Part shown: positions 36,400 through 49,230 of the stretch, piece by piece
Layout of the letters: each line of letters begins with the position of its first letter
Position numbering within the stretch: the first letter of the stretch is position 1
Source of the DNA: Calycina herbarum
Lineage: Eukaryota; Ascomycota; Leotiomycetes; Helotiales; Pezizellaceae
Direction of reading: 5' to 3'
Length of the DNA: 64,000 bases
NCBI GenBank assembly: GCA_001414485.1
Contig: LLEY01000069.1
Coordinates: 248,001 to 312,000, forward strand
Translations under genes and position numbers: made by a program
Notes under the pieces: generated by a model
Database searches by the model: none
What the model saw: the letters and a program-made list of their open reading frames with translations, nothing else
What the model was told of the DNA's origin: nothing

Positions 36400-39300
36400 T
36401 TTCTTTCTATACTCTATAAAACCTTCGATCGTCTATTATCCTATATATTGTTTACCTAAGACTATAAAATCATACTGTAAACTCTAAAGGCCTTAATATA
36501 TATAGTATCTTCGTCTAGCTACCTATACCTTCTATTAATTCTATGACTTTCGAGTCTACTAAACCCGAGGGTACTTCTTTCTAAAAGGGTAATAGCTTCT
36601 TAGATATAAACAACGCCCTATATATACTAGTATATATATCTATTAATTACTATTTAGCTTTCATCGTTAGTAGTAACGTCCTATATCTAGCTACAACTAC
36701 TATAACTACCGATGCTCAGGCCCTCGTTAATCGGCTACGATCTAGACCTGCTATCTTAGAGTTTCTTATTTAAGAGTGCAAGGATATAGTCCTATAAAAC
36801 TACGCCGAGTTCTACGTACGATAGAAGGCTAAGAGATAGGCTAACCTGGCCGTCGACTAGTTAGCTAACTCTCTATATACTAATATATTTATCTAGGGTA
36901 ATATCTTAATAGTATTTAATTAACCTTAGATTACTAAATAGTTTACTAAGATAACCTTTATTAATAAGCTAGATTTCTTAATCCTAACAATCTATAGATT
37001 AGTCTACGAGGATAAGTTCTAAGAGATAATCAAGTCCGAGCTTATAGCTACCTTTTTAGAGATAACGGTTATTAAGGTTCCTAGTTCCTCTAGTATAGTC
37101 GACAGTAGCAATTATAATGAAAAGATCGAGTCTTTAGCCTATATATATATTAGATTCATCTCCTTAGATTCTATAGAGATTATACGCCTAAGTATTAGTA
37201 AGAGAGTTAAGATCGTCTTTATAGATCTTAAACTAGCTATGCCTAAGCGAGCCGTAGAAGCTAGAGTATAAAATAATAAAGAAGAGGATATCTCTAATAA
37301 TAAAGACTAGTTAGAGGAAAGAGGACAGGCTACAACCCCCGATAGGCAAGATAAACGAGATAAATAGAGCACCTATAATCTAGTCTAAGAACTAGGCAAT
37401 AATAATAAATATAATATATTCAATAACAAAGATAACCTCGAGAATAACTTAGACAATACCTAGTCAGCTACTGTCATCGAGACCTATAAAATCACACCTC
37501 CTAGATATATAACTGTCGTACTTAAGCAACGTAAGTAACTTAACTCACCTGTCGCCCTTAATCCTCGCCTATTCATTACTACTAAGTTAACTACAGTTAA
37601 CATATACCCACCTTCTACAGCCTCTGCCCTAATAGATCGTATTATAAATAGTTACAAATTAGGCGTCATAGTCAAGGTTGTCTATAGCTAACAGGGTCTT
37701 AAGGATATAGTACATTATACAAATAAGCTATAACGCTCCCCGCAACCGCAGCACGGTCGTATTACTAACGCTCTCCTCTATTACAATCCTAATTAGAGCC
37801 CTTTAACCCGCGTCGATTTCACCCGCTACCTAACTAGTTAATTTACTACTAGTCTTAATAAGGCATAGAGACGAGTACTTAAATCGCTTTAGGATATACT
37901 AGAGCTATACCTACTTTATAGGCTATATAGATCTAGTAAGACTACCTTATATACTAGCATTACTACTAAGGTTATAACCTATCCTACTAATAAAGGCTAA
38001 GTCCTCTACGCTATAGAGACTAATAAGGCAGTTAATAAAGTTATATCTCGCTTATATTAAATCTTAAGCGAAGCTAGTTCTACTACGCGGTTAATTCGCC
38101 TCTATTCCCTTCTAAGAGAGAAGAAGGGTATTTATCCTCTCTTTACTAATCAGACGTCGACGTATATATAACGCTTTAATCCTTTGACCACCGATGAAAT
38201 ACTCGCCTAGTTCGCTCTTATAGCCTACCTTACAAACCTAGGCCGAGTCTACTAAGCTATACGAGAGCGTAGAGACCTACGACGTGTTCTCGTACACTTG
38301 TCCCTAGCCAATGCTATACACGCCTTTTTAGAAGAGATTACTAATCAACAATAGGTTCTCTTATATAATATACTCTACGAATATAGCTGTGATAGTTTTG
38401 CTAGCACCGACTCTTAAACCCGAACTAATATCAAGTTAGTACTAAACGATTTAATAGCTCTTATTATTCGACGTATAGACATTATTATATATACTATTAG
38501 TTATATAGCTAAGGTTAACCTAGTAGAGAACTTTAAACCAGTCCTCGTCGTCTTAGATAAGGCTGCTTATATTACTAAGTTACGTATATCTATTGCCCTC
38601 CGCTTTAGCCCGACTCTTATATTATTAGCCGCCGATTATATATAGTAGGGCCTCTATTGTTAATTCTATAGATAAGATAAGAACACTAATACCCCTTTCC
38701 TTAACCCTTAGTCGTCCTAGCAAAAGTTATTAACATTTAAGCGCCTTATCCGAAATAGATACAAGTACTAGCTTCTTAAGTTATAGCATCGATATATCGG
38801 CGAGATCTCTAATTAGCCCTTAAACACCTTCTATAACAGCTAGGTTAAGACCGCTCTACTAAGTCTAGATTAAACTTAGGATCTAGCTTAAATACGTACC
38901 TTATATCAAATAACCCTAGATACCGATGTCCTAACTAATCGCTTTATACGTAACATCTAGGACTCGCGATCCTAAAAGGAGGAGGGTAGTACTTCTAGTC
39001 TTAACAGCCGCGAGGCCGAATTCCTTATTAACAACCTGATTACTATATCCCGTTAGCTACACTTAATAAGAAGGACGATTACGGTTATGTCGTTCTATAA
39101 GGCCTAGCTAGTTAAGATTCAACGCTAACTTGCTAACTACCCCTAGATTAACGTCTATTTCGTAAACCTATCTATACTAACTGTCGCCAGTTCTTAAGGC
39201 ATAGAGTACGATATAGTCCTGCTCTCTCTTATTACTACTAAGAATATAACCTTTATCAACGAGCTACAAGCCTTACTAGTCGCTATAACTCGTGCTTATG

Positions 39301-39780
39301 CTCTGCTTAGTATCTACACCACCTACCAGATTTATAACCAGCTAAGAAAAACTTCTAACAATTACTAGATTATAGCCCTGCTTATAGATCTAGTAGATAA
39401 GAGATACGTCATCGATTACAGTACTACGCCGAACCTAAAGTACTATAACTACGGAGAGGACAGCTATACTTCAACTGATTATAGCTATGGATTTGTACCA
39501 AAGTACTAATAATACTAGGAGAACGACAGTCGCGATACTATATTCGGTTATATAGCTAGAGACTGCGAGTACTTTCCTTAGACTAAACGATGTAATCGTT
39601 ATATAAGTAATAATTACAAATAAGAGAACCCTCCCCACTTAACTAGGAATTGCCCTTACTTTGGCCAGGATCTGACATATATTTAGTACTGTAAATACTA
39701 TATAATAGGTTATAAGCGAGAGCACTATTCTTAAATAATCTATACTTAGTACTCTACTCGAGGTTATACTTAAAAGAACT
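36400..39780 (+). pseudogene. UPF1-like superfamily 1 helicase relic (RIP-mutated)
   Basis: Reading through stops, the plus strand shows Walker A-like YRSSKTTLYTSITTKVI (37922-37970), motif Ia-like VLYAIETNKAVNKVISRL, and motif II VLVVLDKAAYITKLRI at 38541 (DEAA with Glu to Lys, a RIP-type change). Then come LILLAADYI and TVMSFYKA.LVKIQR.LANY. The motif V/VI block is ASS.GIEYDIVLLSLITTKN (39185) with ELQALLVAITRAYALLSIYT. This is the AAA_11/AAA_12 order of UPF1/SEN1-like helicases. A Cys-containing tail follows near 39650. The N-terminal 1.5 kb is less clear. It is divergent from the SNF2 relic and probably part of the same element. Confidence 0.65.
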
Positions 39781-40869
39781 ACCCTATACTAGTCGTCTAT
39801 ACTAGGTATAATATAGAGGGTTACGTTACACGTGGCTATAAAACTATCCTCAGTCGCCGATACCTCTCTAAAGCCTTATAAGGTTTAGTTCCAAATCCTA
39901 TTTAAACTAATAAGAAACATAGACATTAGAAGACCGCTGTTCTAGGAGATAAGAGTGATGCTAGTAAATCTTAGTAGTAGATAGTACTATATAGAAAGGC
40001 GTCTTTACTAAGAGTTAGCGACTTTGCTTCTCCTGTTATATATTAATACTCTAAAGAACTGTTTACTAATATTAGAGCTTATTAACTCTAGTTAACTTCT
40101 CTATAGTAATACGGCCTCATACGTTCTTATATTCGTTAATAGACGAGTATAACTATTCTTATTAAAAAACCCAGTAGCCCTTTACATATATATATATAAA
40201 TAAGTATCTATGTAATATCTAGTAAACTACTACTGTTAATAGTACTATTACTCTTTATACCCTATATTCCCTATTTCTATTTTAGTTAGTAAGTAACCTT
40301 TTAAGCTCTTCTCTAAAGTGAAATTATACTATAAGATTCCTATTATATCTCTTATATATATATTATCGGGAGTACACGTCTTACCCTATATACCTGGTTA
40401 CCCTAACTCCTCCTACCACCGGTGCTACTACAGACAGACTAGTACTATACGATAAGAAGAGTTAACGGCTAAACTAGAGCGCTATACCAGCGGTTCTAGA
40501 GGAGGCATTATACACTACCGAAGCTACGTCGCCTAGAGGATTGCTAGAACGACATTTAGAGCCTACTATTAACCTATTTATTATATACCCCAGCAGTGGC
40601 TAGTTCTCTATAGATAACGTAGGACCTTATAAATAATTCTATCCTTAACGCCTATTTAGCTAGCCTAATCAAGGTTCTACAAATAGCAGGGTCACCTTCT
40701 AACATAGAATCGTAACCAAGTTATAACAGATATATAATAGATAATTCCTAGCTTCTCAAAGGACGTCCTAAACCCTAGAGAGCTTAAATCAACAGAAAGC
40801 TAGTAAGACGCCCGATATTATTATCGTAGTAAACAGCTCTATTCATTTAGTATTAGACCAGCAGCTAGC
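39781..40869. other. RIP-mutated spacer downstream of the SF1 helicase relic
   Basis: No coding relic recognised. It contains one dispersed palindrome near 40079. Confidence 0.4.
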
Positions 40870-41465
40870 ACCTTAGCTAATTAGAATAAGAATAAAACAT
40901 AATAGACCTACCTTTCTAGAGTTAGTCGAAAGCTAACAATCTTTAACTTCTTATACTACGAAACATAACCAAAGGTTAATAAAGATTCTTTTTATAGTAA
41001 ATAATATTATAAATACTACTCTAGTCCTACAAATCTATAAAGCCTTTCTTTATAATCTAAAAAGTGGTTCTAGTTAGAAGTATAGCTTATTACTATAGTA
41101 TAAAGTTAACTATAGGAAGTTAACTATAATTAACTTTACGTATATAAATAGTCGTTTAATTACTACTATCCGAAGGCTTAAAACCTATTCTATATATAGC
41201 TATTTTATAATATATAGTAATATAAAGATAAAGGTCTCTCTTTAATAAGAGGTTAGGGTAGTAGGAACAGGTCTAGCTAATTAGAATATAAATAAAACGT
41301 AACAAGCCCAAATCCCCGCTATAATAGAAAGTAGGGTTAAGAATCGCTTATATTTCTACAAAGAAGCTATAAACAAGGGTTCAGTATATAAAGAAGCTAT
41401 AGATAAAGGTTCGTCTAAATATAAGGATATTATTCTTAATATATATATAAGGCTCTTAGAACGCT
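40870..41465. repeat. Inverted copy of the 420-bp repeat and its flank
   Basis: 40870-41240 is the reverse complement of the unit repeated at 25984-27375. 41300-41465 is the reverse complement of 27375-27540, including a tandem AAGAAGCTATAGAYAARGGTT pair. The order of the two pieces differs from a simple inverted repeat. Together they bracket the two helicase relics. Confidence 0.7.
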
Positions 41466-41894
41466 AGTTCCTCTACTTATAGAAGGCGTTGGCCTGAGAT
41501 TCTAGGCCAGATATTACATCGTATCCTATCCCTTAGAAATCATTAAGGCACTATCCTCTAGTCCTATTAACACTTATATAATTCTACTACTATAGAATTT
41601 AATTAAACATTCTACCTAGAATAGGTTAGAAGGCATTGTTAGCAGAAGAAAAGGCTAGGAGGGCGAGGGAGCGATAATAATAATACCAAGCTCGTTAAGA
41701 TACCTACTTTAATTACTATATTTTACTACTCTAACTAATATATAAGAAGACTAACTTAATCGTAAGACTATAATACAGAGCCAGATAGAAGCCTTCTAGT
41801 CTAGGATATAGTTAGCGAGGTTAGGGTTATTTAGAGCTTAGGCTACTATACCTCGCTAACTAAGTTATAGCCCTTATCTCAGTAAGGAGAGAGG

Positions 41895-42045
41895 TTCCTT
41901 ACGTTACATAGTCGTAATATTACTTTCTCTCTAAAACCCCTCCTAGTACCTAGTAGTATTGCTAGCAGGAGCAGTTATAATATTACTTTCTCTCTAGAAC
42001 CCCTCCTAACACCTAGTAGTATTACTAGTAGGAGCACCTTATAGA
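41895..42045. repeat. Two ~65-bp tandem repeats
   Basis: ATATTACTTTCTCTCTARAACC and ACCTAGTAGTATT, ending in a GCAGGAGCA/GTAGGAGCA motif, occur twice in succession. Confidence 0.7.
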
Positions 42046-42460
42046 TAGAATTGCTCTTCTTAAACCTATACATCAGTACTAAGCCCCTCTTTTCTATCTT
42101 AGATAGTTCTTAGTAAGATAGTAGATTAATAATTAGGCTTAATTTTAGGAGAAGTACCTTATAGAGAACAACCTTTAAGTAGTATAGTATAACGAGACAT
42201 AGCTCCTAAAACATATACTACTACTAAAAAGTCTCTGTTCTTAACATCTTACTCTAGCTATTCGCGCTCTACTATTATTAACAATATACCTTTAAATACC
42301 TCTCTTTTACTAGAGTATAGACACTTTAAAGCTAATACTATATTTTCGTTAGTAAAGAACAGCAGCCTCGGAGCACCTCTACCTACTAATAGTTCTTACA
42401 CGTTAGGCTCCTTACTATATATACTTAATTATAATCCGTCTCTATTAGATAAATCTCCTT

Positions 42461-43070
42461 ATATAGATAATAACAGGGTCCCTCGCTAGCTATATTCTCT
42501 AACACCAGAAGCAGAACCGAGTAACAAGCTATATTCTCTGTTATCAGAAGAAGACAAGCCTCTAGTAGAACGGCCTAGCTCTAGACTAACTTCGAGTAAT
42601 CTATATAATCCTCTACATAACCCGTCCAACGACTCCGTAGACTTTAAGAGAGATAACAGCTACTAGTAGAACAATAATAGTATAAAGGATAATAATAATA
42701 AAGGCAGCAGCGATAGAGAAGAAGTCTATAAACCTACAACTATGTCTCCTCCTTATATAGATGATAACAAGGCCCCTTACTAACTATATTCTCTAATATC
42801 AGAAGTAGAACCGAGTAACAGGCTGTATTCTCTGTTACTAGAAGAAGACAGGCCCCTAGTTAAACAGCCTAGCCCTAGACTAACTTTGAGTAATCTATAT
42901 AGTCCTCTACGCAACCTGTCTAACAACTCTACAGACTTCGAGAGAGATAACAGTTACTAGTAGGACAGTAATAGTATAGAGGATAATAATAATAAAGGCA
43001 GCAACGATATAGAAGAAGTCTATAAACCTACAACTATATCTTCTTATAGCAGTCTTAGGAGGACAGGATC
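42461..43070. repeat. Tandem duplication of a ~295-bp unit
   Basis: ATAGATRATAACARGGYCCC starts at about 42461 and again at about 42756. The two units agree throughout apart from mostly transition differences. Each contains an internal GTATATTCTCT-type repeat with an AGAAGYAGAACCGAGTAACA motif. It probably came from a repeat-containing protein, but I cannot read one. Confidence 0.8.
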
Positions 43071-43189
43071 TACCAAGGGTATTAGAAGTAAGGATCGACC
43101 TCTAGTAGATACTCTAACTACTCTCTAATCAACATAGGTACTATTATACTCCTATAGTATAATTCGCCTATTTATCTCTTTCGTATTAG

Positions 43190-46100
43190 GGTTATACCCG
43201 CCCTGTTTTTAGTAGCTACTCTAAACACTTAGTAGATAACTAATATTTAATATAGATCTTCGACTTATAGAAGAAGTAGATAGCTAATACTTGCTATCCT
43301 ATATAATAGAGTATTAGTAAGACATTATTTACCCTTTCTATAATAGCCGGTATAAGTTTTTCCTCTTCGACTTACCTACTATCGCCTTTTAGAACGATAG
43401 TACCTAGGCGTCTTACCCTGTTAATTAGCAGAGCCTCCTCGCTAGCTAAGAATATTATGTCCTAGTTCTTAGCTTTAAGTAGTTAAAATTAGAGGAAGAT
43501 TTATAGGATATTAACATAATCTGCTACTAGGATGTTAATAGCTTCTTAGGCCTAATAAACTCTCTTAGCTAGTACTGACTTAGCTTTAAAATATGTTATT
43601 TACTTACTTTCCTTTAAAATGTTTCTTAGAACAATCGAGTACGTTTTTACAGTTATCGATTATATACTCTTAAACACCTCTTTATAGGCGAGGGTGTTCT
43701 TAGTAGTAGTACTAGATATAAGTGTTATATCTACTTCTTGAATATACTAGTTATAGCAAAGTTAGAAACATACTTAAACCTAGCTATATAATAGATATAG
43801 TTTAATAAGATCGTCCTCCTTATACTTTAGAAAAGCTGCCCTTTTGATATATAAGCATATTATCTGTATTCTTTTAAGAATATTTAAGAGAAAGCTTATA
43901 TGAAAAACGAGACCTTTATCTATAGCTAATAACAACTGATGAGTATTATATATGTGATCTTTAAGGAATACCTCGATTACTTTTAGCAGCTTGTAGTTTC
44001 TAAGGCTAGTAACTACTAGACTAGCGCTAACCTATCTATAAACCTATTTAAAGACCCCTTCCTTATAGTTACTGCTAATAACTTAAAGCTTTTTACTAGG
44101 TATAACACTGTTACTAAGGCTGCTAGTAATTACCTTGCCTACCTCGACTAGTTCTTTTTCTTCGATCTAGACAACCCTTTATAGTAGTGCTAGGTGGATC
44201 TAGTAGCTGAGGACTATCTGAATTCGGATAGGATTACTCTCCTCTATAAGACATTATGTCTTACTACGTAGGCTGATCTCTTTAGTTTAGACAGGGGTAA
44301 GAATAAGTATATATCTTAGTAAACGTATCTATAGTATTTAATATTAGAAGCAGGTAGTTATAGTATTAAGCTACTACCCTCTAATAGCTATTGATAGGAT
44401 AACCTTATAACGTATTATAAGGTATATAATATCTATAAAGAGATCTTTATAACCCTGCTTAAAGGTACTATACTATTTTCCTACTACTAACTAAATAGAT
44501 TAGCTTATAATAAGGCGCTTATTAAAAGGTGGTTTATATTTAATAGGCGCTGTAGGACCCTAAGCCCTCCTAATCTCTAAGCTAAGCTTAAGTTAACCTA
44601 TAAGAGGATTGTAATAAGGCTGTTAGATATTATCTATAACTTACTTTTAAGAAGCTTTAACGTTTAATAAGAGTACTAAGTTAAAATAAAACTCCTACGT
44701 TATATCGCGAATAACACCCTTAAGTAGGTATATTCTCCTTCCTATAGTAATAAAGATTATCTTTATAGACCTACTAGTTTTAGGGATCGAACATCATTAG
44801 CTATAAATAGGAGTAGGTCTTTAGAAGACGACTATAGATAAGCGCGATCTAGCTCTCTATTATCTAAGTTAACTAGAGTTAACTTTATAGCGTTAAAGGC
44901 TAATACTAGGGGCTCTTACTAGTTAACCCCTAGCCTTCGTCGATCCTACTCTTTATTATTATTAGTAGAGTATTACTACCTATTTTAGATTCTCTATACT
45001 TAAGTTATTAATGATTTTATTACTACTTAAACTAATTATTAGCTTCTCCTAATAGATACGATTATTGCTAAGTCGAATATAAGAGTGAATAACTTCCCTA
45101 GCCTTTCTACTAAGATCTAACTATTATATAGTATTATAATAACAACTACGTTATAAGTACTATACTATTTATTTATAAGGGATCCTACGAAAATAAATAG
45201 CCTTTTATTAACTAAGTAGCGTCGTTATATCTATTATAAATTAACTATAATAGATTATAGAGATGATAATTTAAACATTAATATAGATAGTAATAGGAAA
45301 GAAATCAACTAACAAGAAACAGTACTATATACCTTTAGACTTAGGGTTCGCAACATCATAATAGAGCGTAGTACTACGTAGCTCCCCTATAATATTTTTA
45401 TATAGAATACTAGGATCTTATATATAACTCCCGCCTCTGTTAAATAATAGACATTTGCTTAGAGTAGATTTTAAGAATCTTTCTTAAAGAATAGAAATAT
45501 TACTTAGAGTATCGTAGCCTAAGACTAAGCTAGGATACGACTTTTAACCTTACTATAAGGCCGCATCCGATCCAAGTATAATACTACGTGGTATAAAGCT
45601 ATAGATCTAGCTTATTAGATAGTAGTCTATAAGTATATAAAGGTTGTTATTAAGACTCTCGCTAGTTAATAAGATAGCGGATCTACAAGTCTAAATACCC
45701 TTACTAGGGTTACTAAGTTTATCGAATATACTAGGCTTATAGTTGATAAAGCATATAGATTCTATAGTCTTACCTATAGTATAGCGACTAAGATGACTGG
45801 TAGAATCCTATAAATTATATCTATTCACTAGAATATAGCACAGAGCAAGTCTCGTAATAGTAAAAGCGTTCTTACGCCCTTTAACTTAGGTTAATAGATT
45901 GACAGGTTTAGGGCACTATTTTACTTATACCTTAAAGAAACAAGTCAAAAGGTAAGGGGATAGGAGAATATACTATTCCGTTTACTAGCCTACGACTTAT
46001 CTACACTGTTTCTCCGCTACAGCGTCTAGGCCTAGCGGGATTTCGAGACGTCGCTCCTATATATCGCTTTAAGATTACTTCTTATTATACTTCAGTTTAA

Positions 46101-46620
46101 CATTAATAAGCTATTAGTAATATATAAAGCTTCAAAGCACCACGGGCAGACCTTACAGGAATAAATTACAGGTATGTCTAAGTTAGACTAGACGAACTAG
46201 GTAGCCTGTTAAGTCCGAGAGGTAGACTAAGAGGACGTCGAGTAGGCGTAGGACTATATATCTTAACAAGGTCTTAGACCAACATCCTACAAAGATAGAC
46301 AGCGCTTAAATCACGCCTAGTAGAAACTAAGTATAGATTCCCTTCATATGTTAAGGTATAACGACAAGGAACATTTCTTCCCTTAAAGGCACGTCGATCT
46401 TATACTAGCTAAATCTCACCTAGAGCGTGATTCAGTCCTACTAAAAGACTTAAGAGACTTTAAAGATAGAAGAGAAGAATATATTATAAGGTTAGTAGAA
46501 GATAAATCGGAATCAATTTTAGAGTTAGAGACCTTAAAAGACTCGGATTTAGAGTAAGTAATAGAGAAGGATCTATAATTATAAGAGGTATTAAGGCGTC
46601 AGAAGTTTTATTTATATACT
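43190..46620 (+). pseudogene. Relic of a long unrecognised protein (~1,100 codons)
   Basis: One plus-strand frame at a time, with TAA/TAG at Gln/Trp-like positions, gives coherent protein-like sequence. Examples are LFDLPTIAF near 43360, VKIKLLRYIANNTLK near 44680, SRSLEDDY near 44815, RFRALFYLYLKETS.KVRG near 45910, LAYDLSTLFLRYSV near 45990 and LRDFKDRREEYIIRLVEDKS near 46450. I recognise no domain. It carries two of the dispersed palindromes, one inside the frame (44868) and one just after its end (46693), so it belongs to the same element as the helicase relics. Confidence 0.5.
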
Positions 46621-46729
46621 AGATTTTATATACCTCTTATTTAAATAATATAACTTACTTCGACACTATATATAAGCAACCTTAATAGTAGAGCAAGTTA
46701 ACTATAGTTAACTTACTTATTAGAATTAT

Positions 46730-47110
46730 ATCCTAACTTACACGCTATAATCATATTTATTCAAGGGTTATATAATAAACATATATTATATACTTACGCA
46801 CTACTAACTATAGCTAGTCCTTATTTATTCCCTACTATTCTTTATTTTAGTATTAGGAAAGAGTCTTCAAAGTATAGAGAGCTAACATTTATCTACTATA
46901 TCTTAGCTTTAACTATATCTTATTCTAAAGAACTAGATATAGCTAAGTTATTAGATATTAGTACTAAGAGTATACTAACAGAGAAGCAGATTATTAAAGC
47001 ATTTCTTACTAAAGTATTTATAGAATCGATTAAGACTAAAGGCTTACTAAGGTTTAATAAGCTCTTTATAGAAAGAGAAAGAAAATAGAGCTTTACTAAG
47101 ATATTAAACT
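46730..47110 (+). other. Short coding-like relic of unknown origin
   Basis: A low-stop stretch reads ESSKYRELTFIYYILALTIS then YSKELDIAKLLDISTKSIL and IKAFLTKVFIESIKTKG around 46860-47050. The helical character suggests a decayed transposon or nucleic-acid-binding protein. No family recognised. Confidence 0.3.
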
Positions 47111-47499
47111 AGTTTTAGTATCTTATATAGCCTATTAGAATATAATAAAAGTCTTCTAGTCCTTATTCTAAATAAAGACTAGATAGATAGAAGTAATTAT
47201 AAGCTAACTAGGTAGAAGTTCTTTATACTTCTACTTCTAGCTTAGAATTTAATATTTAAAATAGAAATAATATAGTTTTATATTCTTTAATAGCTTTACT
47301 TCTTATAATAATATACTTTTAGTTAGTTAAAGAATTTGTTTCTATTTTATTTTCTTTATTATAAATTCTTAATATAGATTTTATATAAAGTCTTACTAAT
47401 ATTCTAAGGTTTTAGTCTTAACTCTAATAAACTAGTTTATATAAGAAAGAGTACTTAGTTTTACTATTAGAATAAGATAATAAAATAACTTAAGTACTA

Positions 47500-47884
47500 A
47501 CGTAGTTTATTAGCGAGTAGCGTATATCACCAAGTCGTATACTTTTTTTATATATAAAAAACGTCTATATATAACTATATACTTTCTTTATTTATTAATA
47601 TAAAATAGTAAAATTAAAAATTTAGTTTTATTATTATATAAATAAATAGGATTTTAATTTTTAAGAGCTTATTAATTATAATTACTTAGTTATTAAGAAA
47701 ACAAATAAAAAAACATAAATATAAGAGTAATTTTAAGCAAATTAGCTAATAAGCTTAGTAAGCTTTTAAAAATTAAAATCCTATTTATTTATATAATAAT
47801 AAAACTAAATTTTTAATTTTACTATTTTATATATAAAAAAAGTATACAACTCGGTGATATACGCTACTTACTAATAAACTACGT
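47500..47884. mobile_element. Foldback MITE with long terminal inverted repeats and TA target duplication
   Basis: The left end ACGTAGTTTATTAGCGAGTA and the right end, whose reverse complement is ACGTAGTTTATTAGTAAGTA, begin inverted arms of more than 120 bases around a ~90-base centre. TA dinucleotides flank both ends (47498-47499 and 47885-47886), as for Tc1/mariner-type elements. The left arm has ~45 extra bases. No coding capacity. Confidence 0.88.
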
Positions 47885-48059
47885 TATATATAAAACCTAG
47901 TTTATTATATTTAAGTATTTAATAAAAGAAAATCTATATTTACTAGTATAACTAGAAAAACTTAAATCTTTTTAGTCTTTACTTAAATAGCTTAGCTTAT
48001 ATAGAGAATATTATATAGCTTTAGCTAAAGAAGATTATAAAAGTCTAAAATATCTTATA

Positions 48060-49230
48060 TATACTAAGTCTCTAGCTATTCTAGTAGTTAAGTTCGCTTA
48101 TTTTTATCTTTTTTCTTGAAATCCTAGAATATTTATATAGTAGACTTTTATAATATTTATATCTTTAATTAAATATAGTTATAGTATAGTATAATAGACT
48201 CTCTAAAGAAGAAACTAAGCTGATAGCCAGTCTCTAGCTATTCTAGTAGTTAAGTTTACTTATTTTTATCTTTTTTCTTAAAATCCTAGAATATTTATAT
48301 AAGAAACTAACTTAGTTCTTAGAACTTAGATTTTATCTAGAGTTTTAAAGAGTTTATTATATAAGATAGTTACTCGAACCTAGTTAGTAATAGTCTAGTA
48401 ACCTCTATAGATAGCTTATAAGAGTTTATATCTTAGAAATAATATTAATATAAGTTATAGTAACTTTAGCTAGAACTCTCTAAAAGTTGTTTTAAAGAGT
48501 CTACTATATAAGATAGTTACTCGAGCCTAGTTAGTAATAGTCTAGTTATCTCTCTAGCTAGTTTATTAAGCTTTAAAGTTAGATATATACTAGATATACT
48601 ATATATAAGCTATAGTAACTTTAGCTAGAACTCTCTAGAAGGTGTTTTAAAGAGTCTACTATATAAGACAGTTACTTATATAACAGTATAAAACGGATAC
48701 TACTATAAAAGAGGTATATAGAAGTGTATTCAATAGAATGACATATCTAAATACTAGGCTCTAATACGAAGGAAAAGTCTAAATTAGTCTTTTCTTAAGA
48801 GAGAGTAAGAGCATCTATATATAAGAGAGCTAGATAATAATAAAAGTCTATACTAATTCGGTTCTAATAGTTCTAAAACTAAAACTATACTATAATCCTA
48901 TTCTGTATACTTAGTATCTACTGTTCTATAACTATCTATACTATACTATACTTAGCACGTATTTTTAGCCGTTTCTATAGCTCGGCAATTCTATTATTAG
49001 CTAGCTATTATAACTCGAGCCTAGTTAGCAATGGTCTAGTTATCTCTCTAGCTAGTCTATTAAGATTTAAAGTTAGATATATACTAGATATACTATATAT
49101 AAGCTATAGTGACTTTAGCTAGAACTCTCTAGGAGGTGTTTTAAGAAGTCTACTATATAAGATAGCTACTTAAGCCTAGTTAGATATAGTCTAGTAATCT
49201 CTCTAGCTAGTCTCTTAAGCTTAAAAGTTA
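48060..49230. repeat. Interspersed AT-rich repeats (two families)
   Basis: Family 1 (TAGCTATTCTAGTAGTTAAG, followed by TTATCTTTTTTCTT) occurs near 48070 and 48235. Family 2 (CGAGCCTAGTTAGTAATGGTC-like, followed by CTCTAGCTAGT) occurs near 48375, 48510, 49015 and 49170. Family 1 reappears in the array at 51.85-52.7 kb. No coding sequence. Confidence 0.6.

Larger units (their letters stand above)
26086..46712. repeat. Dispersed palindrome AAGTTAACTATAGTTAACTT, about 18 loci
   Basis: Full or near-full copies are near 26086, 26506, 26926, 27344, 28500, 29830, 32144, 32553, 33305, 34484, 35520, 35911, 36054, 37581, 40079, 41103, 44868 and 46693. I found none in 1-26 kb or after 46.7 kb. Variants with GTCGAC or GTTGAC (26515, 26935, 28502) and the CpA logic of RIP suggest an ancestral GTTGAC...GTCAAC palindrome. 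At least one copy (44868) lies within a recognisable coding relic. The set delimits one element. Confidence 0.8.

Noticed and set aside
25984..46712. Starship-type giant transposon
   Set aside because: No DUF3435 tyrosine recombinase could be read at either end; the gene content seen is helicases plus an unknown protein. It cannot be fully excluded because of RIP damage.
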